NCBI GenBank assembly: GCA_023055505.1
Contig: JALIRH010000030.1
Coordinates: forward strand, 7,560,001-7,624,000
Direction: 5' to 3'
Origin: Callipepla californica brunnescens
Taxonomy: Eukaryota; Chordata; Aves; Galliformes; Odontophoridae
Length of the DNA stretch: 64,000 bases
This document shows positions 1 through 17,884 of this stretch, piece after piece. Within the stretch, counting starts at the first letter, position 1. Every line of letters begins with the position of its first letter. The notes beneath the pieces are model-generated. The model was not told the origin of the DNA, did no database searches, and saw only the letters and a program-made list of their open reading frames with translations. Made by a program: the position numbers and the translations under genes.

Positions 1-298
1 ATTCTTCCTGCAGGACAGATGCTTGAAAGGGCAGTGCTGGCATTTCTGTGATCCCTGCCCTGAGTCGATCCCTTTCTACTCAATCAGGTTGGAGCAGTGG
101 TTGGAGCTCATCCCACACTTGGGACAAGGGAACTGTGTGGTTCATCACTACACACAGCCACAGTGGGTAACCAGGCTGTGGCTCTGGTTGAAGCTATTCC
201 ATGACTGGGGCATTGCAGGCTCTGTCTGCAGTGTGCATGTGCTGGTAGGAAACGTGGCTGGAACTCCTTCTGAGGGTTCTAATATTCTGAAGGTGCTT
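1..298 (-). other. 3' flank of zinc-finger copy A
   Basis: Sequence downstream of the copy A stop codon. It matches the 3' flank of copies B (10811-11110), C (from about 21735) and D (42277 onward) at high similarity by eye, so it is presumably 3' UTR of the family. The poly(A) signal seen in B and D would lie outside the window on the left. Confidence 0.6.
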
Positions 299-4054
<3,756 letters not shown>

Positions 4055-4392
4055 CTTGGGTGCAGAGCAGGCTGCTCCCAGCTCTTTTGCAGGCAACCGG
4101 GCTCCTTGGAGTCGCGCAGAGCACAGGATGCCGAGTGCCCTCAGCCCGGAGCTGGCCGCAGGACGGCCTTGGTGCACCTCCTGCCACCGCGGTGCTGCCC
4201 GGATGGCTTCCAGCCAGGCTCTGGCTGCTTCAGCACAGGCTCAGGTGCCACAGCGAGCACGCCCCGAGCCGGCTGCCAGGCCTCGGGCACTTTCACTGCT
4301 CATTCTCAGCTCACATCTGCTCCCGGGGGACAGGAGGAGGGGAGGGAGGGGGCAGTTAATGAAGGGTGTGGGCTGAGTTTTGTTATGCTAAT
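4055..4392 (-). promoter_or_regulatory. GC-rich promoter and 5' noncoding exon of copy A
   Basis: A GC-rich block, present also in B, C and E, ends (minus strand) at 4055 with a strong splice donor, AAG|GTAGGT. This fits a noncoding first exon spliced to the 82-bp exon at 2299-2218. An octamer-like ATGCTAAT lies at 4385-4392 at its upstream side, conserved in B and C. No TATA box is obvious. The transcription start is not determinable by eye; the exon call is inferred from the donor and from conservation. Confidence 0.5.
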
Positions 4393-6087
4393 GAAGCAGT
4401 GCTTTCTGCAGTGTCTTTGCTTCTTTGCTGGGAACATTTGCACAACCATGTGCTCAGGCATCCCTAGTTACACTTTATTGTTTTCCATTAACTCCTCTCA
4501 GCCCTGAGCATGTCTCAGCAAGAGGCAATCACTGTCTGCCCTGGTCCAGAGGACAGCATCACCCTGCAGCTGGTTGAGTTCTTGTCCTAACCACTTCTCC
4601 TGGTTTTTCTGTTAGGTCTTCTTTTGAAGGCGTGAGCATGCTTAAGCACACTGCTGTTAGACGGCCTGCTCTGATGTTCACTGGTGTATATCTACAGAAT
4701 TTAGGGCCACCCAGAAGGAACTGCTATCAGGGTACTTGGGAGTTTGTGTAGAGGTGACATAGGTTGGTTTTCTTAGCCATAGGGATTAATACATTAGTTT
4801 AAGAACCGATATATTAGTATCGCAAAAAGAATGTATATGTGCTACTTCTAAAGCTTTCCATTTCTGCTTTTGTGGGTGAACAGTCTTGTTTTCCCTCAAT
4901 AATCCTGTACTGGGAAAAAAATTGAATTTTATTTTCTGCCTCAATGGTTTTGCCTCAGAAGAATCACTGGAGTGATAATAGAATACTTTTTTGCCTCAAA
5001 CATGCAAGCACATTTTTGTCATATTCCACATACACTGTTTTTAAAAGTGGCACGCTGTGGTCTCGTAATTAATGGAATCTTCCAAACCGGAAAAAAGTGG
5101 ATGCAAGTGACTCAGAGGTTTCAGGGATGAAGCTGAGGGTGAAATTAAAGAAGTCAGTGGTCACTCGACCCTGATAACAACGTGGTGAGGTTGTGCTTGA
5201 GAGAAGCCCACCAAGAGAAATGGGGTTTGAGTAGTACTTTAGAGATTCAGGACCCCCCGGGCAACACATCTTCCTGCATGAACGGTGGTGAGGGTGTGCT
5301 TGAGAGATTCCAGACCCCCAGGAGAAACTGAAGAGCTAGGGTTATTGGGAACTGAGTTGTGTTATGGTTGCCGGCATTGTGATCTTGTCTGTGAACATGG
5401 CTGTGAGTAGTACTGTGAGGGTGCCAAGTGTGTCATTTTTTTCTCTCTCTGTGGTGTGTGTATGTGTCAGGTCTGCAGAGTGTGTTAAGCTTTGCTTTTT
5501 ACTTTTGTAGCTGCAGCAGTGTGTGTGTTAGAGTGTGTGAAGGCAGTTTGTACATTCCAGACATTCCAGACATGGAGGAGTTGGCTGTGGGAAACTGCAG
5601 AGGAAACTTGTTGAAAATTGTAATCATTGGTAGATTGGACAAATGATTAAAATAACTTGTGGAAATCTGGGGTCTGTGGAAAAACAACAACCAAAGTTCC
5701 CATTTTGTTGGGAGAAATTGGTTAGGACTTTCCCTGGAGGAATTTGGTGCACAACCATGCCTTGTGGGATTTGGCAGACTCCATTACCTAGCAATGTGAG
5801 GAGGGACAATTGTCCATCATAAAGTGTATTTAGGTGAAAGTGTATTCAGACTGTTGTGATGGTTGCAGTTTGCACCAGCCAAGATAGATGAAGACTGGAA
5901 AGAGAAAGAATTGTGTCACCACCCCCTCCCGCCCTGATCGGTTCCCAGAGCGCTCAGAGAAAGACCCTGGGGCAGAGACACTGCAAACTCCTGTTGTGAA
6001 ATGCTGTGTTACCTGGCGGTTGGGCAGGAACACATTGGAAGCAAGAATGTCCTTGTCTGCAGAGATCTAGGAAACCCAATATCCCAG
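4393..6087. other. Upstream spacer of copy A, no gene seen
   Basis: AT-rich noncoding sequence between copy A and the solo LTR. Parts (about 4760-4930 and 5690-5930) are repeated at 60080-60520 upstream of copy E, showing that A and E were duplicated together with this flank. Short GT-rich tracts occur near 5450-5540. No ORF with recognisable content. Confidence 0.5.
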
Positions 6088-6734
6088 TGTCATGGTTTTA
6101 TGATTTTTTGGTACTGGTGTTCCACATCATGGCATCATGTAGTGCATTGGGAGTCAGGGAGAACTACATTCTCCAGAGGACTTTGCAATGCTTTGTATTT
6201 TTTCACGTGTTTTCTGCTCAGAGGGAACAGATAAAAACTCTCTGTGGTCACGGGACGTTCTCTCTTTCCTCTAGGATCACTTAGGAGTGGGTTCTCGCTG
6301 CCGTCCGCCTTCAGCGTTAGCGTAAGGCCTTCGGTTTATCGGGCACTCACTCTCTCTCTCTCTCACTCTCTCTCTCTCTCTCTCTCGCTCTCTTTCTCTC
6401 ACTCGTTTTGTTTGATTCATTGGGCTTAATTCCAAATTGTATTGCATTATATTGTGTTATTTATTTCCTGATGTCTTATTTAGTAAATTAGCTTTTCCCC
6501 CTCAGATCGTTGCCGCTGTTTTCTTTTGGGGCTTATCTCCCTTTTTCCTTTTCCCCCTTCCCCCTGTCCGGGGTGTGGGCCTGTGGGTCTCCCTCAGATC
6601 GTTGCCGCTGTTTTGTTTTGGGGCTTATCTCCCTTTTTCCTTTTCCCCCTTCCCCCTGTCCGGGGTGTGGGCCTGTGGGTCTCCTTCCTCGGTTGTTGCG
6701 GGGCCGGGCCGAACTGGCCCACAAACCCCTGACA
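6088..6734 (+). mobile_element. Solo LTR, L1 family
   Basis: Starts TGTCATGG and ends CCCCTGACA, with TGTCA/TGACA terminal inverted repeats. The same LTR bounds the L1 provirus at 25871-26426 and 31700-32246. It has ATAAAA at 6231-6236 (possible TATA box), a (TC)n tract around 6350-6407, and a tandem 92-bp duplication in U5. No internal retroviral sequence adjoins it and no target-site duplication is visible (flanks ATCCCAG and TGCTGAT). The 3' junction base is the same one used by the 3' LTR at 25871 in the inverted copy. Confidence 0.85.
6501..6684 (+). repeat. 92-bp tandem duplication inside the solo LTR
   Basis: The segment beginning CTCAGATCGTTGCCGCTGTT occurs at 6501 and again at 6593, a period of 92 bp, nearly identical over both copies. 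The other L1 LTRs in the window have a single copy, so the duplication is private to this LTR. Confidence 0.85.
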
Positions 6735-7194
6735 TGCTGATGGCTGAGAGGAGTAAAAGGAAAGCAAGGCCTGGAATATAGTGATGCCTGAGCACATGGA
6801 TGTGCAAATGTCCCCAGCAAAGGAAGCAATGACACTGCAGAAAGCAATGCTTCATTAGCATAACAAAACTCAGCCCCCACCCTTCTTCCCTCTCCCCTCC
6901 CTCCCTCCCCACCTCCTGTCCCCCGGGAGCAGATGTGAGCTGAGAATGAGCAGTGAAAGTGCCCGAGGCCTGGCAGCCGGCTCGGGGCGTGCTCGCTGTG
7001 GCACCTGAGCCTGTGCTGAAGCAGCCAGAGCCTGGCTGGAAGCCATCCGGGCAGCACCGCGGTGGCAGGAGGTGCACCAAGGCCGTCCTGCGGCCAGCTC
7101 CGGGCTGAGGGCACTCGGCATCCTGTGCTCTGCGCGACTCCAAGGAGCCCGGTTGCCTGCAAAAGAGCTGGGAGCAGCGTGCTCTGCACCCAAG
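6735..7194 (+). promoter_or_regulatory. GC-rich promoter and 5' noncoding exon of copy B
   Basis: Begins at the end of the solo LTR. Contains the octamer-like ATTAGCAT (6854-6861), a purine/pyrimidine-biased tract near 6880-6920, then a GC-rich exon ending at 7194 with the donor CAAG|GTAGGT. The same block lies upstream of A, C and E. The adjacent sense-oriented LTR could contribute promoter activity; that is inference. Confidence 0.5.
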
Positions 7195-8824
7195 GTAGGT
7201 GCCCTTCGTGGTTCATGCAGAGGAGCACACACTGCCAGCAGCACCGGGTGGGACCCTGGTCCTGGCTCCATGTGCTGCCCGCCATGGCAGATTGCTCTAC
7301 TTCAGTCTGTTTTGTTTCAGGGAGGACAGCAGATGCACCAAGCACATGCTCTGCAGCCTCCCTGTTTCTCCAGGGGGTGGGAACAATGTTTCCTGACAAT
7401 TTGTAAGTGCAGAGTGAGCTTCTGACAGAAGATTCTCTCCCAGGACCCAGACAGACATGGGCTTTTGCAGTCTGGCACACAATGAGTTGTACCATTACTG
7501 CTCGAAATCTCCACTCTTTGCTGCCTGAACTGCACGCTCAGCTTCCCAGATCTGAGCTGGGCTAGCACTGACATTTGTGCTGCGGTATTTATGACAAAGA
7601 CTTTGCTAGATATCCTAAGGACCAGTTGGAATTAATGTACACAGACGGACCAGCATTATTCATTCACGGATCACCTTTTTCCTGGGAGTGGTGGGGCTGA
7701 TGCCCTCTGGGCACTCTTTGTTCTGACTTCAGGCCTTACCATTCCTCAGGAGGTAGACGGGGGAACTGGGAAGCCGTTTTCCTTTCCATAATGATCTTGA
7801 CAGTACAGGAGCTGAAATATTTCCCATGATTTTATTTTCTTTCTGGAATGCTACATTCTGATGGAAGGTAACAGCAGGGGGATGATGATGAACAGTGTCT
7901 CTGGGAATGCCCAGGGCTAATGGTTATTTCTTTATTTATATAATTTGACCAAGATTTATTAATCCACTTTCAGAGATTTGATTGCAAATTTAGGTTCTGT
8001 TACCTGTTCCTGTCTATTTCTGTTTTCCTTTCTTTTATATGCAGCTTCCAAACCTGGCATTTTGCACGTAACACCTCTCCCCTTACATCCTTGAGTGGCC
8101 CCTCGTGACTTCGACAGTTTGTCACAGATGGATCCAAACTCAGTATGCGATTCGAATCGACAGAGCAGCAGGACTATATTCATTGATATACAACAGATAC
8201 GCTGTAGTGCATTAACAGCGCGTTAACAAGATTGGATTACACACACAACTACCGGAGACCCTCCCACTGATTCATGAGTCTCAGAGTGGTCCCATTTTCT
8301 GTCTCAACTCCTGAACACACAGAAAGAAGGAGCCTTTATGGACCTGGATCCAGTTCTGGTCCCAGACTTGTTCACGGCTTTGTGTGTAAAGAAGCATATG
8401 AGCACAGTCTCAGACATAACCTTAGGGAAGGTCACAAAGCTCCAAACGAAGCGTGAGTCTCTTACAGCAGATCAGTATCTGCAAGGTGTCTGGACAAAAG
8501 GGGGTGAAGGATCTCTGCTAAGATGTGACCTCGACCTGCTCTCTGTTTTGGGATGCCTGTCTCCTTGTCATGCTTTCTCTTTAGTCCCCCGCTGTTCAAC
8601 TCTCAGCTGTGTGTTCTTTCAGCCCCCCAGACTGTGATAGCTTTGTGATGATTATTGTCATTTAGCCAGAGTGCTATGAGTGCTGTTGCTCATTGCCTCA
8701 CTGTGCAGGGTGTGGTGTGCCATCCCCCAGGCAGTGCCGTGCAGATGGTCTGGTGTGGGCAGGGGTTGGACAGAGACTGCTGCATTCAGTCAAAGCTGTG
8801 CTGACATTTCCCTTGTCCTTGCAG
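7195..8824 (+). other. First intron of copy B
   Basis: Sequence between the noncoding exon and the 82-bp exon. The stretch about 7285-7790 is shared with C but not with A or E. An open frame of 99 codons starts with ATG at 8338 and stops at 8637; homologous frames exist in E (57920-58219) and A (2566-2889, shorter). It has no recognised domain. The 3' end of the intron has the acceptor TTGTCCTTGCAG at 8813-8824. Confidence 0.45.
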
Positions 8825-8882
8825 GCTCCCGTTCAACTTCTGCCTTCCTCCCGTGATCATCCCAGCCTGCAGGAGAGCAGCA

Positions 8883-10810
<1,928 letters not shown>

Positions 10811-12495
10811 AAGCACTTTCGGAATATTAGAACCCTCAGAAGGAGTTCCAGCCACGTTTCCTACCAGCACATGCACAGTACAGACAGAGCTTGCAATGCC
10901 CCAGACATGGAATAGCTTCAACCAGAGCCCCAGCCTGGTTACCCACTGTGGCTGTGAGTGGTGATGAACCGCACAGTTCCCTTCTTTCAAATGCAGGTTG
11001 AGATCCAACAACGGCTCCAACCTGATTGAGTAGAAAGGGATCCACTCAGGGGAGGGATCACAGAAATGCCAGCACTGCCCTTCAAGCGTCTGTCCTGCAG
11101 GAAGAATTTCTCTCAGGGCTGACATCTCATTTCTCCTGGGAAAGCCCACAGCGCAAAGACCTTGAGAATGCTGGAGACCTCAGCATGAAGGAGACCCAGA
11201 TGCTTCTCCCCCCACAGGTGGTGTTTGCAAAGGAGTTGGCTTTGCTGGAACTTTGTGCAAAAGGGAATTATCCCAGGAGTTTCAGATGGCCTTTCCTTGC
11301 TAACAAAAATATTCTCTCACCATGTCTGCTTCTCTCCTATGCTCTTCCTGCAAGCAGCTTTTTGATGCCATCTCCTAAGGAAAATCAGCTGTGTATGGAT
11401 GCTCTGTGTGTCTGTGTGCATGTGCTGCTCTCAGAAGTTTCTGAGTGCACTGAGGAATGAAATACAAGTGTCAGGAAAGCAGTAACGTGGCTCGTGGAAG
11501 TTTTCTGAAAATAAGCTGTAGTTGATGGGGAAGGGGGTGAATAAAGTAGGAGAGTTGTTCTGGAGCAAATCTCAATGTATCTTGCTTTTTGTTCTAAAAA
11601 TAAAAGACCAATTTGTGGATTGAGGAATGGTACAAGGAAGTTTGATTTTGGTGCTGACTCCAGTTCACTGCTTTCATCACAGGGAGGCATTTCTTTCACA
11701 CAAGCAATGTCATCCTTTTTCACAGAATTGCACATTGCCTCTACTCCTCTTCCCAAAAGATTTCACAGGAGCTCAGAGCAGCCGTGAGACACCAAGCTTT
11801 GCTTGGTTCCACTAGATCGACAAAAAACTGAGCTTGTTTCTCCTAAGTGCAGCATCCCATGTCTCAGGAGGTGGTGGGAGCAGAAGGCAGTGCAAACCCA
11901 CAGGGTGCACAAGCAGCTTATCCCCGCAGCACAGAGGTTTCAGAGTGCTCTCCAGTGCATGCTTGCCTCTTTTCTGAGCTTGAAGGTCTTTGCTTTGGCC
12001 TTGGGAAAGTGTCCACAAGACCTCCTGAAGAATGGCCACCACATACGCCTGGCTCAGCTCAAGCTCCTGAGGTCAGTTTGCAGGAAGTGCAGGTTGATTT
12101 TGGTGAGTTGGTGAAGCCAGCAGGAGCCTGCCCATGTCCTCTGGAGCTGTGAGTTTCTCTGTAGGATCCCTGAGTCCCCCCAGCATGCTGCAAGGAGATG
12201 GTTCTTGCAGTACAGCAAAGCGCTGCTTCCGCCATCTCAGGGAGCAGAGGCCTGGTGTGGTGTAGGAGAGGTAAAGCAGAGCCCTGGGGGTTGTTGGAAT
12301 ACAAAGCAGCAAGGGAAATGCCTGTGGAAGAGGCAAGCAGCTGGGAGGCTTAATAATCCCCAGCAACAGGAAACAGTTGCTGAGGCAAGAGGTGGGATGA
12401 TTTACATTTCAGCTGCATTCAGTTAATTCCTGACCTACAGCATTGCTCATGTGTTTCCCCATTCCTTTCGGGATTCCCCAAGAAGCATTCTCACT
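10811..12495 (+). other. 3' UTR and 3' flank of copy B
   Basis: Shared with C (20330-22023) and, up to about 11660, with D (to 43185). A polyadenylation signal lies at 11540-11545, 730 bases after the stop. Farther on, 11800-12150 keeps open frames on both strands in B and C but shows no recognisable domain. Confidence 0.55.
11540..11545 (+). promoter_or_regulatory. Polyadenylation signal AATAAA, copy B
   Basis: AATAAA in the sequence GTGAATAAAGTAGG, conserved at 43071-43076 in copy D and at 21289-21294 (minus) in copy C. Position after the stop codon fits the 3' end of the zinc-finger transcript. Confidence 0.55.
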
Positions 12496-12539
12496 CTTTT
12501 GTGTTTACATCATTTTGTGCCATTATTTCTTCCCAGGTG

Positions 12540-12970
12540 CAGGACTCTACACTTGCTCTTGTTGAACCTCACCACATTCCACTCTGCCCAACTCCGCACT
12601 CTGTCCAAGCCTTACAGAATGGTGGCACAGCTTTCTGCTATGGCAGCCACTCCTCCCAGCTTTGTACTTTCTGACGGTGCCCTCTGTGCCTATATGCAGG
12701 TCACTGATGAAGATGCTGAAGAAGAGCAGACGCAGCACCAACCTCTAAGGAACACCACCAGCTACACGCCTCCAACTAGACTCTGCCCCGCTGATGACAA
12801 CCGTCTGAGCTCTGCCACTCAGCCAGTTCTCAATCCACCTCACTCTCCATTCATCTATCCCATACTTCCTGGGGCCTCATTACAAGGATGCTGTGGGAGA
12901 CCGTGTGAAAAGCCTTTGCTAAAGTCCAGGTACACAACGTCCACTAATCTCTGCCCATATGCCCAACCAC
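12540..12970 (-). mobile_element. CR1 LINE fragment (antisense to +)
   Basis: Recognisable CR1 body sequence in reverse orientation, for example the part reading GATGCTGTGGGAGACCGTGT at about 12888 and the following AAAGTCCAGGTACACAACGT. Old and diverged; no usable ORF. It marks the start of the spacer between the inverted ZNF arms. Confidence 0.7.
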
Positions 12971-14043
12971 TGTAGAAGTAGGTTGGGTATAGTAGTTGGT
13001 AGAAGTCCATCACGATGGACAACCATGTACTACAATGCAGTAAAAATTAATTTGTTCCACAGAGAATGAACAATGAGTGGGTCTAAATGTACTGGGGTTG
13101 GAGGGGAGGCGAGTGGAAACACTTTTGTTTCTTCTTCTTTCTTATTTACACCCTTTCCTTTTGGCTACCATGCAGAAAGTCTTTTAATTAGCCCTGTAAG
13201 TAAACATGTTGGACCCTTATTCATATTAATGAGCTTTCTTCAGTTTCCGTAGCTTGGAATGGTTGGAAGTCAGAGACGGACTCACCTTTTTTCATTTCCA
13301 TATGATTTCTGCGCAACTTTTGCATGGAGTATTAGTACAGTTTGATCGCCTCGCTCCTTACGGTAATTTCACATTGCTTCCCTAAAGATTAAGAGACTGA
13401 ATAAGCTTTGAAAGTTTCAATTTCCTGCATACAATCAAGTAAAAATACAGATATATATTTTTTCTCTCATTCATGCTAATTGTAGTGACAGAAGTCATAT
13501 AAAAGCTACAATTACCTCAGACACACCAAAAGTCATTCCTTGGGAGAAGTAAGAGTACAACACACCCCTGTCATTCTTCCGTATATCAATCAAACTGTTC
13601 ATGAAGTGTCATGCCAAACTCAACACCCCGAGGTTCAGCTGTGTAGGAATGCTGACAGAACATTCTGAAGTCCCTGGAGGAGCTTTTGCAGGTTGAATGC
13701 CCAGCAGCACCCTCATCTTCAAAGTTGACAACCATATAACAAATTCTGAATTTAACAGGAAGGTACAAAAAGAGAGCAAACATTACAGAAGAGGGACTTT
13801 TTTTGTGAACTGCACCCAACTTCTGAATTCTGTTCAGACAGGTCTGGAACACCAGGAAAAACCAATGTCTTGGTGTCTCTGTAAAACTTCTCCAGTGAAA
13901 AAAACAAACAGAAGATAAAAAACAAATTTCTGGTGAGAACTTTTCCAGAAGAAATCTCCCACATACAGTTTCATGGAGGAAAGCAAGTATGAGTGTGTTC
14001 AACGTTGGGCCCTTCACTGCAAGAAAGACATCAAGGCGCTGGA
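12971..14043. other. Spacer, nothing recognised
   Basis: AT-rich sequence with no convincing ORF, RNA gene or repeat that I can identify. One minus-strand open stretch (13586-14059) has no domain signature. Confidence 0.4.
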
Positions 14044-14420
14044 ATGTCAAGGGCAACAAAGCTGGTGAGGGTCTTGAGCACAGGCCTTACGAGGAGTAGT
14101 TGAGGGAGCTGGGATTGTTAAGTCTGGAGAAGAGGAGGCTCAGGGGAGACCTTACTGCTCTCTATAACTACCTGAAGGGAGGCTGTGGTGAGCTGGGGTT
14201 CAGCCTTCTGTCATGTAACTAGTGATAGGATGAAAGGGAATGGCTTCAAATTAGACCAGGGGCGACTCAGACCAGACATAGGAAACAGTTCTCCAAAAGA
14301 GTGCTCAGGCACTGGAATGGGCTGCCCGGGGAGGTGGAGGAGTCGCTGACCCTGGAGGTGTGCAAGGAACATTTAGATGCTGTCTTGAGGGACATGGTTT
14401 AGTGAGAACTGCTGGTGATA
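14044..14420 (+). mobile_element. CR1 LINE 3' fragment
   Basis: Plus-strand CR1 3' part, recognised by GGAGAAGAGGAGGCTCAGGG, the ACTACCTGAAGGGAGGCTGT region and the final GAGGGACATGGTTTAGTG near 14389-14406. 5'-truncated, as is usual for CR1. Encodes only a decayed C-terminus of the second ORF. Confidence 0.85.
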
Positions 14421-15904
14421 GGTGGAACTGAACGGCCACGTTCCTGAACTGCAGATCCTGAACATTTGAGCAAGCCTTTAAAAACCTGAAGTCAGAAGCA
14501 CAGCCCAAGTATGTGAGGGTGTTAGCGGGCCCTGCCAAGAGCCGTCACTGAAGAGATCATAGAGGGCATGAAGTGAGGTGTTTGTTTGTGAGGGCTGGTG
14601 AAGCAGGAAATTGCATGCATTAGACAGAGGCAAAATCAAATGTGGAGGTGGCTCTGAAAGCTCTTGATGTATTTCATTCAGCAGGATGGCCTTGCACTGG
14701 CCCTGCACTCCTGCATGTCTCACAAACCCTTCCTTCTTCCATTGTAGTGATTAATTCGAGGTGGCATTGTTGGACATGGAAGGATGGGATTCATCTCGTA
14801 TATTTGCAATAGACTGAGTCTGCTCACAAGGAGCTAATGGCAGAGTGGCAACATATTTTTAGCAACCTTGAGTTGGTTTAGATGCCTCCAAGGAACTTCA
14901 CTTGCCTCAGCATCATCAGGATCTGTGAAAGACAGAAACTGTTTTCCTTTCTTTTGTCTCAAAGCTGGCTTCGTAAGGCCTTTTCTGGTGACAAGGCTCT
15001 GACTGATAACTGCTGGTTATCCAGATGGGTGTTCTGGTGCCTCATTGTCTCTGTTTATGCTTGTAAAGATAAGCAGAAATAGGGGCACATTGTCTTTTCT
15101 GGGGGGTACCGGTTGGAGAAGCTGACCACCACAAAAAGACAACAATGCTCCTGCATGGCAATGAAGGAAACATCCGCTGCTGGCTTATCTGTTAGGCCAG
15201 ACATGTCACACAAACCAAGAGAAAAGGAAAAAACTCCTGAGAAATGGGGATAAAATGCCTTCACTGAACCAAGGGTTTGAGGAGAAGAGAAGAATTCCTG
15301 GAGAAGAACTCCCAAAGAAAAATCTTTGAGGAGAACTCTCAGAGACGGCCCCTGAGGCCTGCTTGCTGCCATCTCCCATCCCCAGTGGTGACCAGACGAG
15401 TTCCTGAGACTATGAACCTTGTTGGGCCCACGGTGGTGATTATCTCTCTCTTGCTTTCTATCAAGACTCCTTGCTTTTTATCCCTTTTCTATCGCTCACC
15501 TTCCCTTCTCCATATCCCTAAGCAACCAGTAATTGTAATAAACTGGTTGGGCTAACATGTGACCCGTTGTGTCTTAATCTCGCCATCGGGTATACACATA
15601 ATCAAAGAACCTTGTCTCCCTCCTTTATATTGGAGCATGACAGGATCATTATCTCTTCCTACGCAAAAGAGTGGAGATGTGTAGTGAAGGAAACTTCATG
15701 TAAGTTCCTACTACCTTTGAAAAGAGGAAAGACTTCTGCACCTCTGTCTTGCGCACAGTTGTGTTATCCATTTTTTGAAGCACAGCAATCTTTCTGACTT
15801 CTGGATTCAGTGACTGAGACCTGCACTTGTCTCTGAGTTTCCTCATAGCTACAGTGATCTGCTTACTGAATCCTTTGTATGTATACTCATAGTCATCCCT
15901 CATA
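14421..15904. other. Spacer, possible old LTR end near 15540
   Basis: No gene seen. AATAAA at 15537-15542 followed by a GT-rich, then TC-rich stretch resembles an LTR R/U5, but I see no matching ends, so this is tentative. The sequence ends where decayed L1 pol begins. Confidence 0.35.
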
Positions 15905-17790
15905 CTCTAGCCCACTTATAGGTCACATTCCTTCCTTGACGGCATGAGGAATCATAGGCCCACTGAGGTAAAAATAACTCTCCTTTGTTCTGCCAATCCA
16001 TGTCTATTTGAGCCACATCAATTTTGGCAGCTCGATCTACGTGATGGTTATTTTTCTGTTTTCAGCAGCTCGATTCTTGGCCACATGAGCAACTACGTGA
16101 CTGTTAACCGTTTACTAACTGGTTCCAAATTTCTTGCTTTCAGGCCAGTCCATGATCACTTCTAGGATTCCTGTCTGGCTGAGGTTCTCCATCTGAGCTC
16201 AATGTGTAATCAGTGCAATCCACTTACTCCAAGTGGCATCGGTAGCATGATGGGTGGAGGGAACCTTTCCTATGAACATCCAGTTCAGCACTGGCAATTG
16301 AGGTGCCAGGAGGAGCTGTGTCTCAGTACCAATTACTTCAGAAGCAGCCCGAACTCCCTCGTATGCTGCCAAAATCTCCTTCTCAGTTGGAGTTCAGCAC
16401 TCCTCCAAACCCCTGTACACTCTGCTCCAAAATCCTAGGGGTCGGCCTCGGGTCTCCCCAGAGGCTCTTTGCCACAGACTCCAAGTGGGACCTTTCTCTC
16501 CAGCAGCAGTGTAGAGGATGTTCTTTACGTCCTGTCCCATCCGTACTGGCCCCAGGGCCACAGCACAGGCCATCTCCTGCTTAATTTGCTCAAAGGCCTT
16601 CTGCTGTTCAGGACCCCACACAAAATCATTCTTCTTCCGCATCACCTGATAAAGTGGGGCTCACCATGAGGCTGTAGTTTGGAACATGCATTCTCCAAAA
16701 GCCCACTACACCCAGAAAAGACTGTGTCTCTTTCTTCTTAGCGGGTGGAGACATACTGGTGTTTTTGTCGACCACATCTCCTGGGATGTGATGACGTCCA
16801 TCTTGACAATTTCTACCTAGGAACTGGATTTCTTGTGCAGGCCCTTTCACTTTGCTTTGCTTGATAGCAAAGCCATCTCATAGGAGAATTTAGATAATCT
16901 GCTCTCCTTTTTCCAAAACTTCCTCTGCTGTATCGCCCCACACAACAATGTCATCCATGTACTGCAGATGCTCGGGAGCACCGCCCTGTTCCAATGCAGT
17001 CTGGATCAACCCATGGCAAATGGTTGGGCTGTGACTCCACCCCTGGGGCAAACGGTTCCAGGTACTGAACGACCCTCCAGGTGAAGGCAAACTGCGGCCT
17101 GCATTCTGTGGCTAAGGGAATTGAAAAGAAGGCATTAGCAATGTTAGTGGTGGCATACCACTTGGCTGCTTTTGACTCCAGTTCATACTGGAGATGAAGC
17201 ATGTCCGGCACAGCAGCACTCAGTGGGGGTGTGACTTCAATCAGGCCACGGACATCTACTGTCAGCCTCCATTCTCCACCGGCTTTACGCACTGGCCATA
17301 TTTGGCTGTTAAACGGTGAGTGGGTTTTGCTGATCACTCCCTGGCTCTCTAGCTGACAGATCAAGTTATGAATAGGGAGCAAGGAATCCCTGTTGGTGCA
17401 GTACTGCCGTCTGTGCACTGTTTTTGTAGCAATCGGTACCTGTTGCTTCTCCACTTGCAGCAACCCCACAACAGATGGATCTTTTGACAGGCCAGGCAAA
17501 GCAAACAGCTGCTTAATGTTAACTGCGTCCACAGCAGCTATTCCAAAAGCCCATCGATACCCCTTGAGATCCTTAAAATATCCCCTTTTGAGGTAATCAA
17601 TACCAAGTATACATGGAGCCCCTGGGCCAGTCACAACAGGATGTTTTTGCCAATCTTTACCAGTGAGGATAATTTCATCCTCCAACATGGTAAACTCTTG
17701 GGAACCCCCATTCACCCCAGAAATATAGATTAATTCTGTCCCTTGGTGACTCGAGGACATTAGAGTGCACTATGCACCATTGTCCACCAA
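15905..17790 (-). pseudogene. pol: pol remnant (protease, RT, RNase H pieces), L1 family
   Basis: Parallel to pol at 27212-29671. The longest open part (17760-16951) covers the protease tail and the RT fingers and palm start; the RT YMDD-type box reads YMDD here (near 16955-16968), compared with YIDD in the younger copy. Several frameshifts lie between 16951 and 16394. The protease DTGA region near 17780 is interrupted by a stop. RNase H is internally deleted near 16106-16140. Not functional. Confidence 0.8.
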
Positions 17791-17884
17791 TGCCTTATAT
17801 TTTTGTGGTTCTGATGTGCCAGGCCATCACATTCACACAGTCTGATACACTCTATTATCCCTTTCCCCCCACCTGGCTGAGGGG

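Noticed and set aside
6340..6410. (TC)n and (AG)n tracts as independent microsatellites
   Set aside because: They are a constant part of the L1 LTRs at 6350, 26116, 31949 and 61650.
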